Source: Bretschneidera sinensis
Lineage: Eukaryota > Streptophyta > Magnoliopsida > Brassicales > Akaniaceae
NCBI GenBank assembly: GCA_023935145.1
Contig: CM043698.1
Location: 74,757,001-74,821,000 of the forward strand
Length of the DNA: 64,000 nucleotides
Reading direction: 5' to 3'
Shown here: one piece after another, positions 48,989 through 58,144 of the stretch
Numbering within the stretch: position 1 is the stretch's first letter
Layout of the letters: every line of letters starts with the position of its first letter
Program-made: the position numbers and the translations under genes
Notes under the pieces: generated by a model
Told to the model about the DNA's origin: nothing
Databases searched by the model: none
Seen by the model: the letters and a program-made list of their open reading frames with translations, nothing else

Positions 48989-49452
48989 ATGGCTATAAGA
49001 ATTCATCTTTTCTCCACGAGTACCCTCCAACAACTCATAAAATTCCAATCTTATCCTTCCCTCAGCACCAGACCCAAATCCCAAATCCAATGCACCAACA
49101 AGTACTTGGAAGAGGCCATGAAGAAGAACAAAAAAAACTGTTATTCGTTGAGTTTAGCCAGTACTTGGATTTGAAAGAAGAGGAAGTGAAGAGCAAGCGG
49201 AGAAAGATCAGTGAAGAGAAGTGGATTTTGATTAAAAGGTCTGTTAGTGAGTGGGGTGACAATTTCCATCCATTATCTGCAAGATCTATTTAGGAGATGT
49301 TGGAAGATCACTTGCATGAAGAGAAATCATCTTCAGATCCTTCTCCTTCAGTTTTGTTTCGCAGGTTTAAAGAGAATAATGGGGTTTCCTTGAAAATTGA
49401 AAATAGGATGTTAATTGACGCGTCTGGGAACGAGGTCGTTTTGGGTCTTTGA
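48989..49452 (+). pseudogene. Small broken gene, family not recognised
   Basis: An ATG at 48989 opens MAIRIHLFSTSTLQQLIKFQ, a Ser/Thr-rich, acid-free start that could be an organelle-targeting peptide. The frame changes at an A-run near 49129-49136, after which KRRKISEEKWILIKRSVSEW and a further stretch to TGA 49450-49452 continue, apart from a TAG at 49291-49293. Total would be about 150 residues. The charged, helix-like central part suggests a real former gene. I do not recognise it. It could also be chance open sequence. Confidence 0.35.
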
Positions 49453-49720
49453 CACCCCAGGTCTATGCAATTTCTTTTTTTGATTCTGCAACCTTAAAAC
49501 GTGGTCGTTGATAAACCCTCATTAAGTCTTTTTATTTGAGGTTCGAACCCATGACTTAAAGTATCATATATCTTAATCACTAAGTTAGTATTCTTATTTT
49601 AACATTATTGCACTTCATAAATATATAATACATGTTATATAGTTTAATAATAATTACAAATTATTTAATTAATCACTTACAAATTACAACAATATAGAAA
49701 TATAAGTTATATTTCATATA

Positions 49721-49761
<41 letters not shown>

Positions 49762-49993
49762 TTTATAAAATTATAATTATCACACTATAAAGAATTAGTA
49801 AAGTATCAAACTTTGTTAAAAATTAATTAATTAAAATTAAAATTATTTTTTATTTTATTATTCTAATTAATTAATATTATTTTATTTAAATTTCGAAACG
49901 CCCCAAAAGATTCAAAAGACTTACCCGGATTTTCAGATTAGAATTTTAAATTTTCAATATTTTGATTGAACATCTTTACAAATAGAACTACTA
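49453..49993. other. Intergenic AT-rich DNA with (AT)n
   Basis: Contains an AT run at about 49720-49757. No gene or site supported. Confidence 0.6.
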
Positions 49994-50251
49994 TGTTGGA
50001 GGACTATAGTGTAAATTGATGGATACATATGTGTAGAATTGGAGAAACTGAATGTTTCATTCATACATCGTAAAGTGTACAAGGTACTCCTATTTAAAGG
50101 GATAAACCTAACCTGATAACAATCAGATTTGAAATCAGAATATTAGTTACATAACTAATTCCTAGGATAACTACTATATACAAGGTTCTATTTAAATTTA
50201 AATTTAAAAATATCTACACAGCACTCCTAGAATTACACGTGTTTTCCCACA
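49994..50251 (-). repeat. Element G 3' LTR
   Basis: 258 bp, on the minus strand starting TGTGGGAAAACACGTG and ending TATAGTCCTCCAACA. The 5 bases beyond it are TACTA; the matching duplication is outside the window. Confidence 0.75.
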
Positions 50252-50258
50252 CTCCCCC

Positions 50259-52318
50259 TCAAGCTGGTTCGTACACATCGTAAAGACCCAGCTTGCTCAC
50301 TAAGTCTTCGAATGTCTGTTTCTGCAACCCTTTTGTAAACAAATCAGCTAGCTGTTCCTTTGTAGGGATGTAAGGCATACAGACAACTCCTTCTTCTAAC
50401 TTCTCCTTAATGAAATGTCTATCAATTTCAACATGTTTCGTCCTGTCATATTGAACAGGATTGTGACAAATGTTAATTGCTGCCTTGTTGTCGCAGTAAA
50501 GCTTCATAGGTCCTTCAACATTGATACCCATTTCTTCGACTAGTTTTTTGAGCCATAACAGTTCACATATACCTTGAGCTGCAGCCCTGAATTCTGCCTC
50601 AGCACTGCTTCGCGCCACAACAGTTTGCTTTACTTCGCCAAATGACCAGATTACCTGCCACATATGTACAGAAACCCGTCGTTGACCTTTTGTCATTGAT
50701 ACATCCAGCCCAATCTGAATCTGTATAAGCTTCAATCTTCAATGGGTGCTTATTAGTAAAAAGCAATCCTCTACCAGGTGTTCTCTTTAAATACCTTAAA
50801 ATCTTATACATAGCTTCCAGATGTTCATCTGTTGGAGAATGCATGTGTTGACTGACCACACTAACCGAGAAGGCGATATTGGGTCTAGTGTGGGATAGAT
50901 AAATAAGTTTCCTGACTAGTCGTTGATATCTCTCCTTATTGGTCTGTTTCTTGTCTCCACTAACCTGCAGTTTGAAGTTTGGTTCAATGGGAACCTTACT
51001 AGGCCTGCATCCTAGCATTCCGACCTCCTTGAGTAGATCCAGTGTATACTTCATTTGCGTGACTGCAATACCCGATTTTGATCTTGCTACTTCCATCCCT
51101 AAGAAATACTTCAAATGTCCAAGATCTTTGATTTCGAATTCATTCCCAAGATACTCTTTAACCTCCTGAACACCTTTACTGTCATTACCTGTCACTACTA
51201 TGTCGTCAACATATACGATTAACACAGTGATTCTCCCTGCCGAATACTTCAGAAATAGTGTGTGATCAGCTTGATTTTGTGCAAACCCGAAACCTTTGAT
51301 TGCTGTTGAAAATCTGTCAAACCAGGCCCTTAGTGATTGCTTCAGACCGTATAGTGATCTTTTTAGTCGGCATACGCTGTCCTTTCCATAGTGCTTCTCA
51401 AATCCTGGGGGGAGTGACATATAGACCTCTTCTACTAGCTCTCTATTGAGAAAAACATTTTTTATGTCAAGCTGGTGGAGTGGCCAATCTTGATTTGCAG
51501 CTATGGACATGATCACTCTGATTGTGTTCATCTTTGCTACGGGTGCAAAGGTCTCTTGGTAGTCGATGCCGTAAGTTTGTGTGTACCCTTTGGCAACCAG
51601 CCGTGCTTTGTAACGGTCAGTTTTTCCATCAGCCTTGTATTTGAGAGTGAAAAGCCACTTACAGCCAACAGGAACCTTGCCTTCTATCGATTTAACAATC
51701 TCCCAGGTTCCAGTTTTTTCCAATGCCTTCATCTCCTCCATTACAGCCGCACACCACTCTTGTTTCCCCAAAGCTTCTTCAATATTCCTGGGTATTTCTA
51801 CAAAAGCCAGATTGAGAGCAAAGGACAAATAGGCAGGAGATAATCTGTGATATGATGTGTATTTAGCACTGGGATGTTGTGTGCAGGTTCTTACTCCTTT
51901 TCTGGTTGCTATGGGTAGATTTAGATCATTACCTTTTGCGTTTGAATCCTCAATCTCGGCTGAAGGATAGAGCAGTATTGGTATGGGCTGAACGGTCTGC
52001 ATTATCCTGTTAGGAATTTTCCGCCTTGTATAGACACGAAGTTCAGGGCAGTTAGACTCCTCCCCCTCTTTGCGATTTTCTAGCACCGGGATTGGGATAG
52101 GATGTTTTGGAGTTTTTGGAGAAATATCTGCCGAGTTCCTAGGATTTTGTGAATTTTCAGTTTGCTGATTTTTTTGAGGAACTGAAAGATCTGAATTTGA
52201 GTTTGGGTTTAGAGAGATAGATGGAGAAATTTGGGTGTCATTCAAATTTTGAACTGGAGAGATTTGGAACTCATTTGAATTTTGAACCGGAGAGATATTT
52301 GGAACTGACTCTGATTCT
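50259..52318 (-). pseudogene. Element G RT and RNase H
   Basis: RT in 52245-50599: [56 protein letters not shown] and LIVYVDDIVVTGND. RNase H in 50735-50259: ARSSAEAEFRAAAQGICELL and CDNKAAINICHNPVQYDRTK. The two frames are shifted at about 50635-50640 beside AAG/CAA. A stop lies just upstream at about 52318. The active-site YVDD is kept. Confidence 0.85.
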
Positions 52319-52441
52319 TAAAATTCAGCTTCTGATTCGAATTGTGAGCATTGTGAGCTTATCTCCCCCTGAAGATGAGTTTTGGAGAAATAAGGAAGAT
52401 TTTCAAAAAAAGTGACACCGGCTGACACAAAGAATTTTTTA

Positions 52442-53340
52442 GAGATTGGATCAAAACACTTGTATCCTTTTTAAGTAGGAGAGTAGCCCAAAAATACACA
52501 CTTAATGGCCTTAGGGTCAAGTTTGCTTCGAAATTGACTGTGAATATGGACAAAGGCTTGACAACCAAATGTTTTTAGGGGTAAAGAATGTAATAACTTT
52601 GTATTTGGATAGAATTTTTGAAATATTTGAATGGGTGTTTGAAAATTAAGAACTTTAGATGGCATACGATTAATTAAGTATGCAGCAGTCAAAACAGCTT
52701 CCCCCCAAAGATATTTTGGAACTTGATAAGTGAACATTAATGCCCTAGCCACTTCTAAGAGATGCCGATTTTTTCTTTCGGCGAGACCATTTTGTTGAGG
52801 ACTATCGACACATGAGGATTGATTAATGACTCCTTTTTCAAATAAGAAATTGCCAAGTACATTAGAGAAATATTCACGACCATTATCTGTTCGAAAGAGT
52901 TGAATAGAAACACCAAATTGGGTTTTAATCATGTTATAAAAATTTTGAAAGCACTGAAACGTTTCAGATTTGTCTTTTAAGAGATATATCCATGTTAAAT
53001 GAGTATGATCATCAATAAAAGATATAAACCATCTTGTACCCGAAATATTTGAAACACGGGATGGACCCCAAAGATCGTTATGAATAAGATTGAAAGGCAA
53101 AGATTTTTCATAAATTTTTGAGCAAAAAAGTGCTCTGTGATGTTTTGCAAGTTCACAAATCTCACATTGAAATAGAGAATGATCTTTATTAGAAAATAAA
53201 ACAGGAAACAATTTTTCTAAATAACGAAAACTGGGATGTCCTAATCTACGGTGCCATAACGTGATGTTATCTTCCTCAAGAGAAGTGGAGGCTTTATTTG
53301 CGACTTGAACTTGTCTACCTAAGCTTGATCCTTCTTCAAA
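52442..53340 (-). pseudogene. Element G integrase
   Basis: Zinc region ([22 protein letters not shown]) followed by the core: HNDLWGP, FRTDNGREYFS and SPQQNGLAERKNRHL, the D-D-E triad in copia spacing. It closes with FGCQAFVHIHSQFRSKLDPK and VFLGYSPT, then a stop at about 52473-52475. A TAG near 53341 separates it from protease. Confidence 0.85.
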
Positions 53341-54138
53341 CTAATACAGACCATTCTCCAACCTAGCACTGCCAATCCTCTTCCTCGAGATCAAGTCCTG
53401 AAACTCACAATAGGTAGGATAAAAGTTAGCAACACAGTTTTGGTCTTTAGTAAATTTGCTCACAGAAAACAAATTACAGGTAAGATTGGGAACATGTAAC
53501 ACAGAATTAAGAGCAAGATTTTGAGAGATAGGAATTTTTCCTTTTCCTGCTATGGCTGATAGAGATCCATCGGCTATTCTCACTTTGATATTACCCTGAC
53601 AAGGAGAATAGGAGATAAACAGATTAGATAAACCAGTCGTGTGGTCAGACGCTCCTGAATCTATTATCCAAGGTACGCGAGAGTTGTTTGTCATACCTGC
53701 TAAGGAGCAAGATGGATTAGGAGTGGATGCAGCTGGCGATTTGATCTTCTGAATCAGGTCCTGAAGAAGATCCCATTGCTCCTTGGAGATGATTGAGTCT
53801 TGAGAACCAGTTTGCGAGCCTGAATGAACGGACTGGGTGTCTTCAGTGACATGAAGAGCACGATTATTGCTTTCGGCTGGCTTATTGTTCTTCAGGTGCG
53901 TTGGTTTTCCATGCAGCTTCCAACAGGTTTCTTTGGTATGACCGACTTTGTGAAAATGGTCACACCAAGGGCGCCTATTGTCACTCCTTCGATTGTAACG
54001 CTGCTGAGTTGTTAGAGCAGAGTCGGTAGCCAGCGCAGATTTATCGATAGGTAAAGTGGGCTGATTTCCCCCCATCATCACGAACCGGCGGCTTTCTTCC
54101 CCGCGAACAGCAGCAAAGACTTCGGGAATGGAAGACAA
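53341..54138 (-). pseudogene. Element G gag C-terminus and protease
   Basis: Zinc knuckle CDHFHKVGHTKETC (about 54000-53960) and protease IIDSGASDHTTG (D-S-G intact) at about 53668-53633. It ends LENGLY just before a stop. Upstream gag is in the same frame, separated by a TGA. Confidence 0.85.
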
Positions 54139-54156
54139 GGGTTCTCTTCCAATTAT

Positions 54157-54741
54157 TCATCCTCGCACATCGTCTAAGTCTCGGTTGAGGCCAATCAGAA
54201 ACTCAAAGATGCGCTCTTGTTCAAGCATCTTGCTGTACAGCATATTGTCAACAGCACACTCCCATTTCGCCTGTCGATATTGATCAGCCTCTTGCCATAG
54301 ACCTTTGAGAATGTTATAGCATTGAGTGACTGAGAGCTCTCCTTGTCTGATTCGACGAACCCTTTGAGTAACCTCAAACAGCTGTGCAGCATTACCAACA
54401 TCAGAGTAAGTTTCGGCAACGACTTCCCATATGGTTTTGGCAGTAGGAAGAAACAGATATAATCGACCTATATCTGGTTCCATAGAGTTGATCAACCAGG
54501 CCATCAACATGAAGTTTTCGGCCTCCCAAGTAGGGTATGAAGGATCTGATTCTGGCGGGGCTGTAGTGGTGCCCGAGAGATAGCCGTATCTCCCTTGACC
54601 TTGGACAAACATGGTGACAGATCGAGACCATGGCAGATAGTTCTGGCCATTCAGCTTGTGTGAGGTGATTTGTAGTGAAGGATTTGTTTCAGGGCTTTTG
54701 GAAGGGCTTTTGGAAGTGTTTTCACCTGAAAGATCAGACAT
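54157..54741 (-). pseudogene. Element G gag N-terminal part
   Basis: The ATG at 54741 (MSDLSGENT) is preferred to one further upstream, since the latter lies in the LTR of H. The UBN2-type copia gag domain is plain: LNGQNYLPWSRSVTMFVQGQ, WLINSMEPDIGRLYLFLPTA, and ERIFEFLIGLNRDLDDVRG, then TGA. Confidence 0.85.
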
Positions 54742-55091
54742 GGTGTTTGGTTGGTGTTTCGGCTGTGATAGGGACTCTCTGGTTGTTGACCCTCGCCCGT
54801 ATTTTAATGATGGCAAAACACAACTGTTATTTAACTAACATGTTTAAACTAAGTTGTATTAAGGATCAAACACATTCAACCAAGGAACAAAGTGCAAAAA
54901 CTCGAACCAAATCAAGTATCAAGTGAAGACTGAAGATCTAGTATAGGTCTTAAGGTTTAGAACCAATGTAAGTCTCACTCATACATTGTATTAGCTTGTT
55001 TAATGGCTCAAACACAAATGGTTTTTCTAAAACCATTAATTTTAAAATGTTTTTAATGAAAAACAGAAGAAAAACTGGGTTGGAAGACAAC

Positions 55092-55356
55092 CCAGTCGAC
55101 TGGGTACATATACCAGTCGACTGGTATATGGGTCAGAAGGTACCCAGTCGACTGGATGAATTAACCCAGTCGACTGGTACTTTGACCAGTAATTTCCCAG
55201 TCGACTGGATGAATCAACCCAGTCGACTGGCACAATGGACAGAAAGTCCCCAGTCGACTGGATGATATATACCAGTCGACTGGATACCCAGAAGGTCTGA
55301 AAACGTATATTTTTCAAGTGAACCCAGTCGACTGGTATCTCGACCCAGTCGACTGG
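55092..55356. repeat. Phased palindrome array in element H 5' LTR
   Basis: Ten perfect CAGTCGACTG sites (mostly CCAGTCGACTGG) start at 55093, 55114, 55145, 55167, 55198, 55220, 55251, 55273, 55325 and 55346. Intervals are 21, 31, 22, 31, 22, 31, 22, 52 and 21. The unit is about 53 bp with two sites. Spacers vary, but site and spacing are kept. Confidence 0.95.
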
Positions 55357-55451
55357 TAGTTCAAAAATATGACCGTTGGACTCCAAATCTGAACGTTTTA
55401 AAGTAAATCTTTTTCAAATTAAAGTCCAAAACGGCCATATTAATTGATTGC

Positions 55452-55459
55452 TATATAAA
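55452..55459 (+). promoter_or_regulatory. TATA box of element H LTR
   Basis: TATATAAA, 97 bp after the last palindrome. Transcription would start near 55485, upstream of hairpins and PBS. Confidence 0.75.
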
Positions 55460-55678
55460 CCCTCTCAGCAAAGCATTCAATAACAAGCAGCACATATTCA
55501 AAAAGAGTTGATCTCATATAATCAAGTTTTTATACTCTTGAAACACAAAAAGCTTTGAAATAATCTTATTGAGCCATTTCTTCAAGCTTTACTTTGAAAG
55601 AGAGACATTTCTGTTGTAATAAGCTTTCATTTGTTGTCTCTCTACCTTTTACTTTACACCATCTTTGTAAAGGGATTA

Positions 55679-55712
55679 CTTCCGAGAGGAAGGGGAAACT
55701 TCCGAAAGGAAG
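55679..55712 (+). promoter_or_regulatory. Two tandem GNRA-type hairpins in the element H leader
   Basis: CTTCCGAGAGGAAG (55679-55692) and CTTCCGAAAGGAAG (55699-55712), 20 bases apart. Each is a 5-bp stem closed by GAGA or GAAA. Also present, with three units, in E. Confidence 0.65.
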
Positions 55713-56036
55713 GGGATTTTTCGGTTTAAGCAATTCCTGTAAATTGCTTGTGTACGGTTTGTGCAACACCCGGCTAAGTTGTGCGACTAAGTTTTCTTAG
55801 TGGATTACTTCAAGGAGTTCCTTGAAGAGAGTGGACGTAGGGTCGGAACGAATCCGATATTGCCGAACCACTATAACTGTGTTTGCATCCTCTTTCCTTA
55901 AACTCTTTATTTACAGCTTTCTACTTGTATCAATTATTTGTTGCTTATCAGTTTTTATAAACTTGTATAAATTCCGCAAAAGTTTTTTAAAAACCCAATT
56001 CACCCCCCCTCTTGGGTTGAAACCTCGAGCTACAAT

Positions 56037-56049
56037 TGGTATCAGAGCC
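56037..56049 (+). promoter_or_regulatory. Element H primer-binding site
   Basis: TGGTATCAGAGCC, two bases after the LTR; the 3' end of initiator-Met tRNA pairs with this in copia elements. Confidence 0.9.
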
Positions 56050-56089
56050 TCGTTCTCTTTATAAGGCTTAAATTCCTAGAGTTGATCCA

Positions 56090-58144
56090 ATGGCAGCAAA
56101 TAGCTACTCTGAGGGACACTCTTATACTAGACCTCCATTGTTCAATGGATCAAATTATAACTACTGGAAAAATAGAATGAAAATCTTCGTCGAAGGACAA
56201 GATTACAATCTATGGAGAATTATAGAAGAGGGACCTAAAATTCCCTCAAAAGAAATAGTTATTGAAGAGACTCTTCATACAATGCCTAAACTCAAAACTG
56301 AGTTTACTGACGAGGATTGTAGAACAATGTCTCTCAATAGCAGAGCAACAAGCATGCTACATTGTGCTTTAGATATTTCTGAATATAACAAAATATCTGC
56401 ATGCGTTTCTGCTAAAGAAATATGGGACAAATTGCAAGTCACATATGAAGGAACAAGTGAAGTAAAAAAGTCTAAAATTTACATGCTAATTTCTGAATAT
56501 GAATCTTTTAAGATGTCTCCTAATGAAACCATTTCTGAAATGCACTCACGATTTACTACTATTATAAATAGTTTAAAATTGCTTGGCAAGAATATTGAGG
56601 AAGTTGAACTAACCAGAAAAATCTTAAGATCTCTACCTCCAGAATGGAAACCAAAGAGGACAGCCATTCAAGAGGCCAAAAATCTTGACAAGCTTGATGT
56701 TGAGACGCTGCTTGGGTCATTATTGACATACGAGATGGAAGAAATGACTCCCATCGTCAATGATGATGAGAAGAAGAAGAAGCAAATTGCTCTCAAAGCT
56801 TCTACGAGCAACAAAGAAAAGGAATTAGAACAAGAAGCAGAGAGCAGTGAAGAGGATGGTGAAATGGCTTTAATCACCAGACGATTCCATAGGTTCTTGA
56901 AGAAAAGCAAGAAACCTTACTCAAAGGATCCCACCTCAAAAAGGGAACCACTTATGTGCTATGGCTGCAAGAAGCCAGGACATATAAAAGCTGACTGTCC
57001 AGTTTCAAGCAAACCATACAAGGGCTTCAAGAAGAAAGCTATGGTAGCAACTACCTGGAGCGATGACGAAGAAGATGAGTCATCAGACAAAGAAATTGGA
57101 TACGAAGAGATTGCCAACCTCTGTTTAATGGCAATCGATGATGAAAGTGAGGTAACATCTTCTCCCTCTTCAAAAAATAATATTGTTACTAGTAGTGAAG
57201 AATTACTAGAAGTCATAAATGAAATGCATGAAGAATTAAAGAAATTTGATTCTAGAAATTCTGTTCTTAAGAAAGAAGTATCATCTCTTTCTAAGGAAAT
57301 GATAGTTCTTAGAGAAGAAAAAGAAAAATTATCATCTTTACTGTATAATTCGTCTCAAGATTTTCTTAAAGATGAAAATGAGAATTTGAAAAATAAAATT
57401 TCTGAATTAAACAGCACTGTATCTAGACTTATGCTTGGTAAAGAAAAACTTGATGAAGTGCTTTCTTCCCAAAGATTTAGTGGAGGAAAATCTGGTGTAG
57501 GATATTCTCCATTGGGAAAACAAAAAACAAAAGAGAGCTTATTCATGAAAGCCTCTTGTGTAGATGGAGCTTATACTTCGAAAGCTCCTAACCTTGTTAA
57601 AAGCACTCCCTTAATAAATCCGAGGAACTCTAGAAACTTAAATGATCATACTAAATTGAAGCATCCTAAAAATACTCATGCTCATTTGTATGCTCATTCT
57701 AGAAATGCTCATACACATCCTAGAAATAATCATCATGCTCATTCTAGGAACAATGTGTATAATCAAAGAATGCATTCTGCTCATCCTAGGAATCACCATC
57801 ATGGCTATTCTAGAAATAACTTGCATACATATGCTAGCATGTATCCTAGAATGCATCATCGTTCATTTTCTGGAAATGACATGCATTTTCATACCCCTTA
57901 CCGTAGAATCATGTATCCTAGGAACTATCATCCTAAGGATTATAGGAATGCACATGTAAAATTTCCTAGAAATTTCTATGACTATAATGCTAGGTATGTG
58001 CATCATCAACATGTTCATAGAGCACCATATATTGTTAAGAAAGTATGGGTCCCAAAAGGAACCGTATTTTCAAGGACTAACCCCAAAGGACCCAAGAAAT
58101 TTTGGGTACCTAAAAATGCTATCGTATATCCTTGTGTGATGTAG
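56090..58144 (+). CDS. gag: Element H Gag (684 aa) with coiled coil and His-rich tail
   Basis: Forms the particle of the retrotransposon. The start ATG (56090) is the first after the PBS. N-terminal part carries FNGSNYNYWKNRMKIFVEGQ and DKLQVTYEGTSEVKKSKI, the copia UBN2-type capsid domain. Zinc knuckle C290-C293-H298-C303 (CYGCKKPGHIKADC). An acidic linker follows, then a heptad-rich coiled coil (about residues 370-470). A long tail (about 520-640) is rich in His, Asn, Arg and Tyr with PRNxHHxH-like repeats. It ends KFWVPKNAIVYPCVM, then TAG. Pol continues in the same frame, so readthrough would make Gag-Pol. Closely colinear with E gag. Confidence 0.92.
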   Translation: MAANSYSEGHSYTRPPLFNGSNYNYWKNRMKIFVEGQDYNLWRIIEEGPKIPSKEIVIEETLHTMPKLKTEFTDEDCRTMSLNSRATSMLHCALDISEYNKISACVSAKEIWDKLQVTYEGTSEVKKSKIYMLISEYESFKMSPNETISEMHSRFTTIINSLKLLGKNIEEVELTRKILRSLPPEWKPKRTAIQEAKNLDKLDVETLLGSLLTYEMEEMTPIVNDDEKKKKQIALKASTSNKEKELEQEAESSEEDGEMALITRRFHRFLKKSKKPYSKDPTSKREPLMCYGCKKPGHIKADCPVSSKPYKGFKKKAMVATTWSDDEEDESSDKEIGYEEIANLCLMAIDDESEVTSSPSSKNNIVTSSEELLEVINEMHEELKKFDSRNSVLKKEVSSLSKEMIVLREEKEKLSSLLYNSSQDFLKDENENLKNKISELNSTVSRLMLGKEKLDEVLSSQRFSGGKSGVGYSPLGKQKTKESLFMKASCVDGAYTSKAPNLVKSTPLINPRNSRNLNDHTKLKHPKNTHAHLYAHSRNAHTHPRNNHHAHSRNNVYNQRMHSAHPRNHHHGYSRNNLHTYASMYPRMHHRSFSGNDMHFHTPYRRIMYPRNYHPKDYRNAHVKFPRNFYDYNARYVHHQHVHRAPYIVKKVWVPKGTVFSRTNPKGPKKFWVPKNAIVYPCVM

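Larger units (their letters stand above)
49994..54783 (-). mobile_element. Element G: Ty1/copia LTR retrotransposon, minus strand, interrupted by H
   Basis: 3' LTR 49994-50251 at the left, then RNase H, RT, integrase, protease and gag rising to 54741. The 5' LTR and PBS lie beyond element H, outside the window. The polypurine tract GAGGGGGAG abuts the 3' LTR on the minus strand (50252-50260). Element H starts 43 bases upstream of the gag ATG. Several stops and a frame break make it inactive. Confidence 0.85.
54784..56034 (+). repeat. Element H 5' LTR
   Basis: 1251 bp from TGTTGACCCTCGCC to CTCGAGCTACA. In order: palindrome array (55093-55355), TATA box (55452), hairpins (55679-55712) and the gag-proximal CCCCCC tract at 56002. 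Confidence 0.93.

Noticed and set aside
55092..55356. Reading the palindrome array as a CRISPR array
   Set aside because: The sites are 10-12 bp palindromes with 9-40 bp spacers, inside a plant LTR with no cas genes; two copies of the array occur within one element.
54996..55386. Long open frames on both strands with QSTG, PVDW and SRL repeats
   Set aside because: They arise from the palindromes themselves, which read PVDW or QSTG in either direction; no start context or homology.
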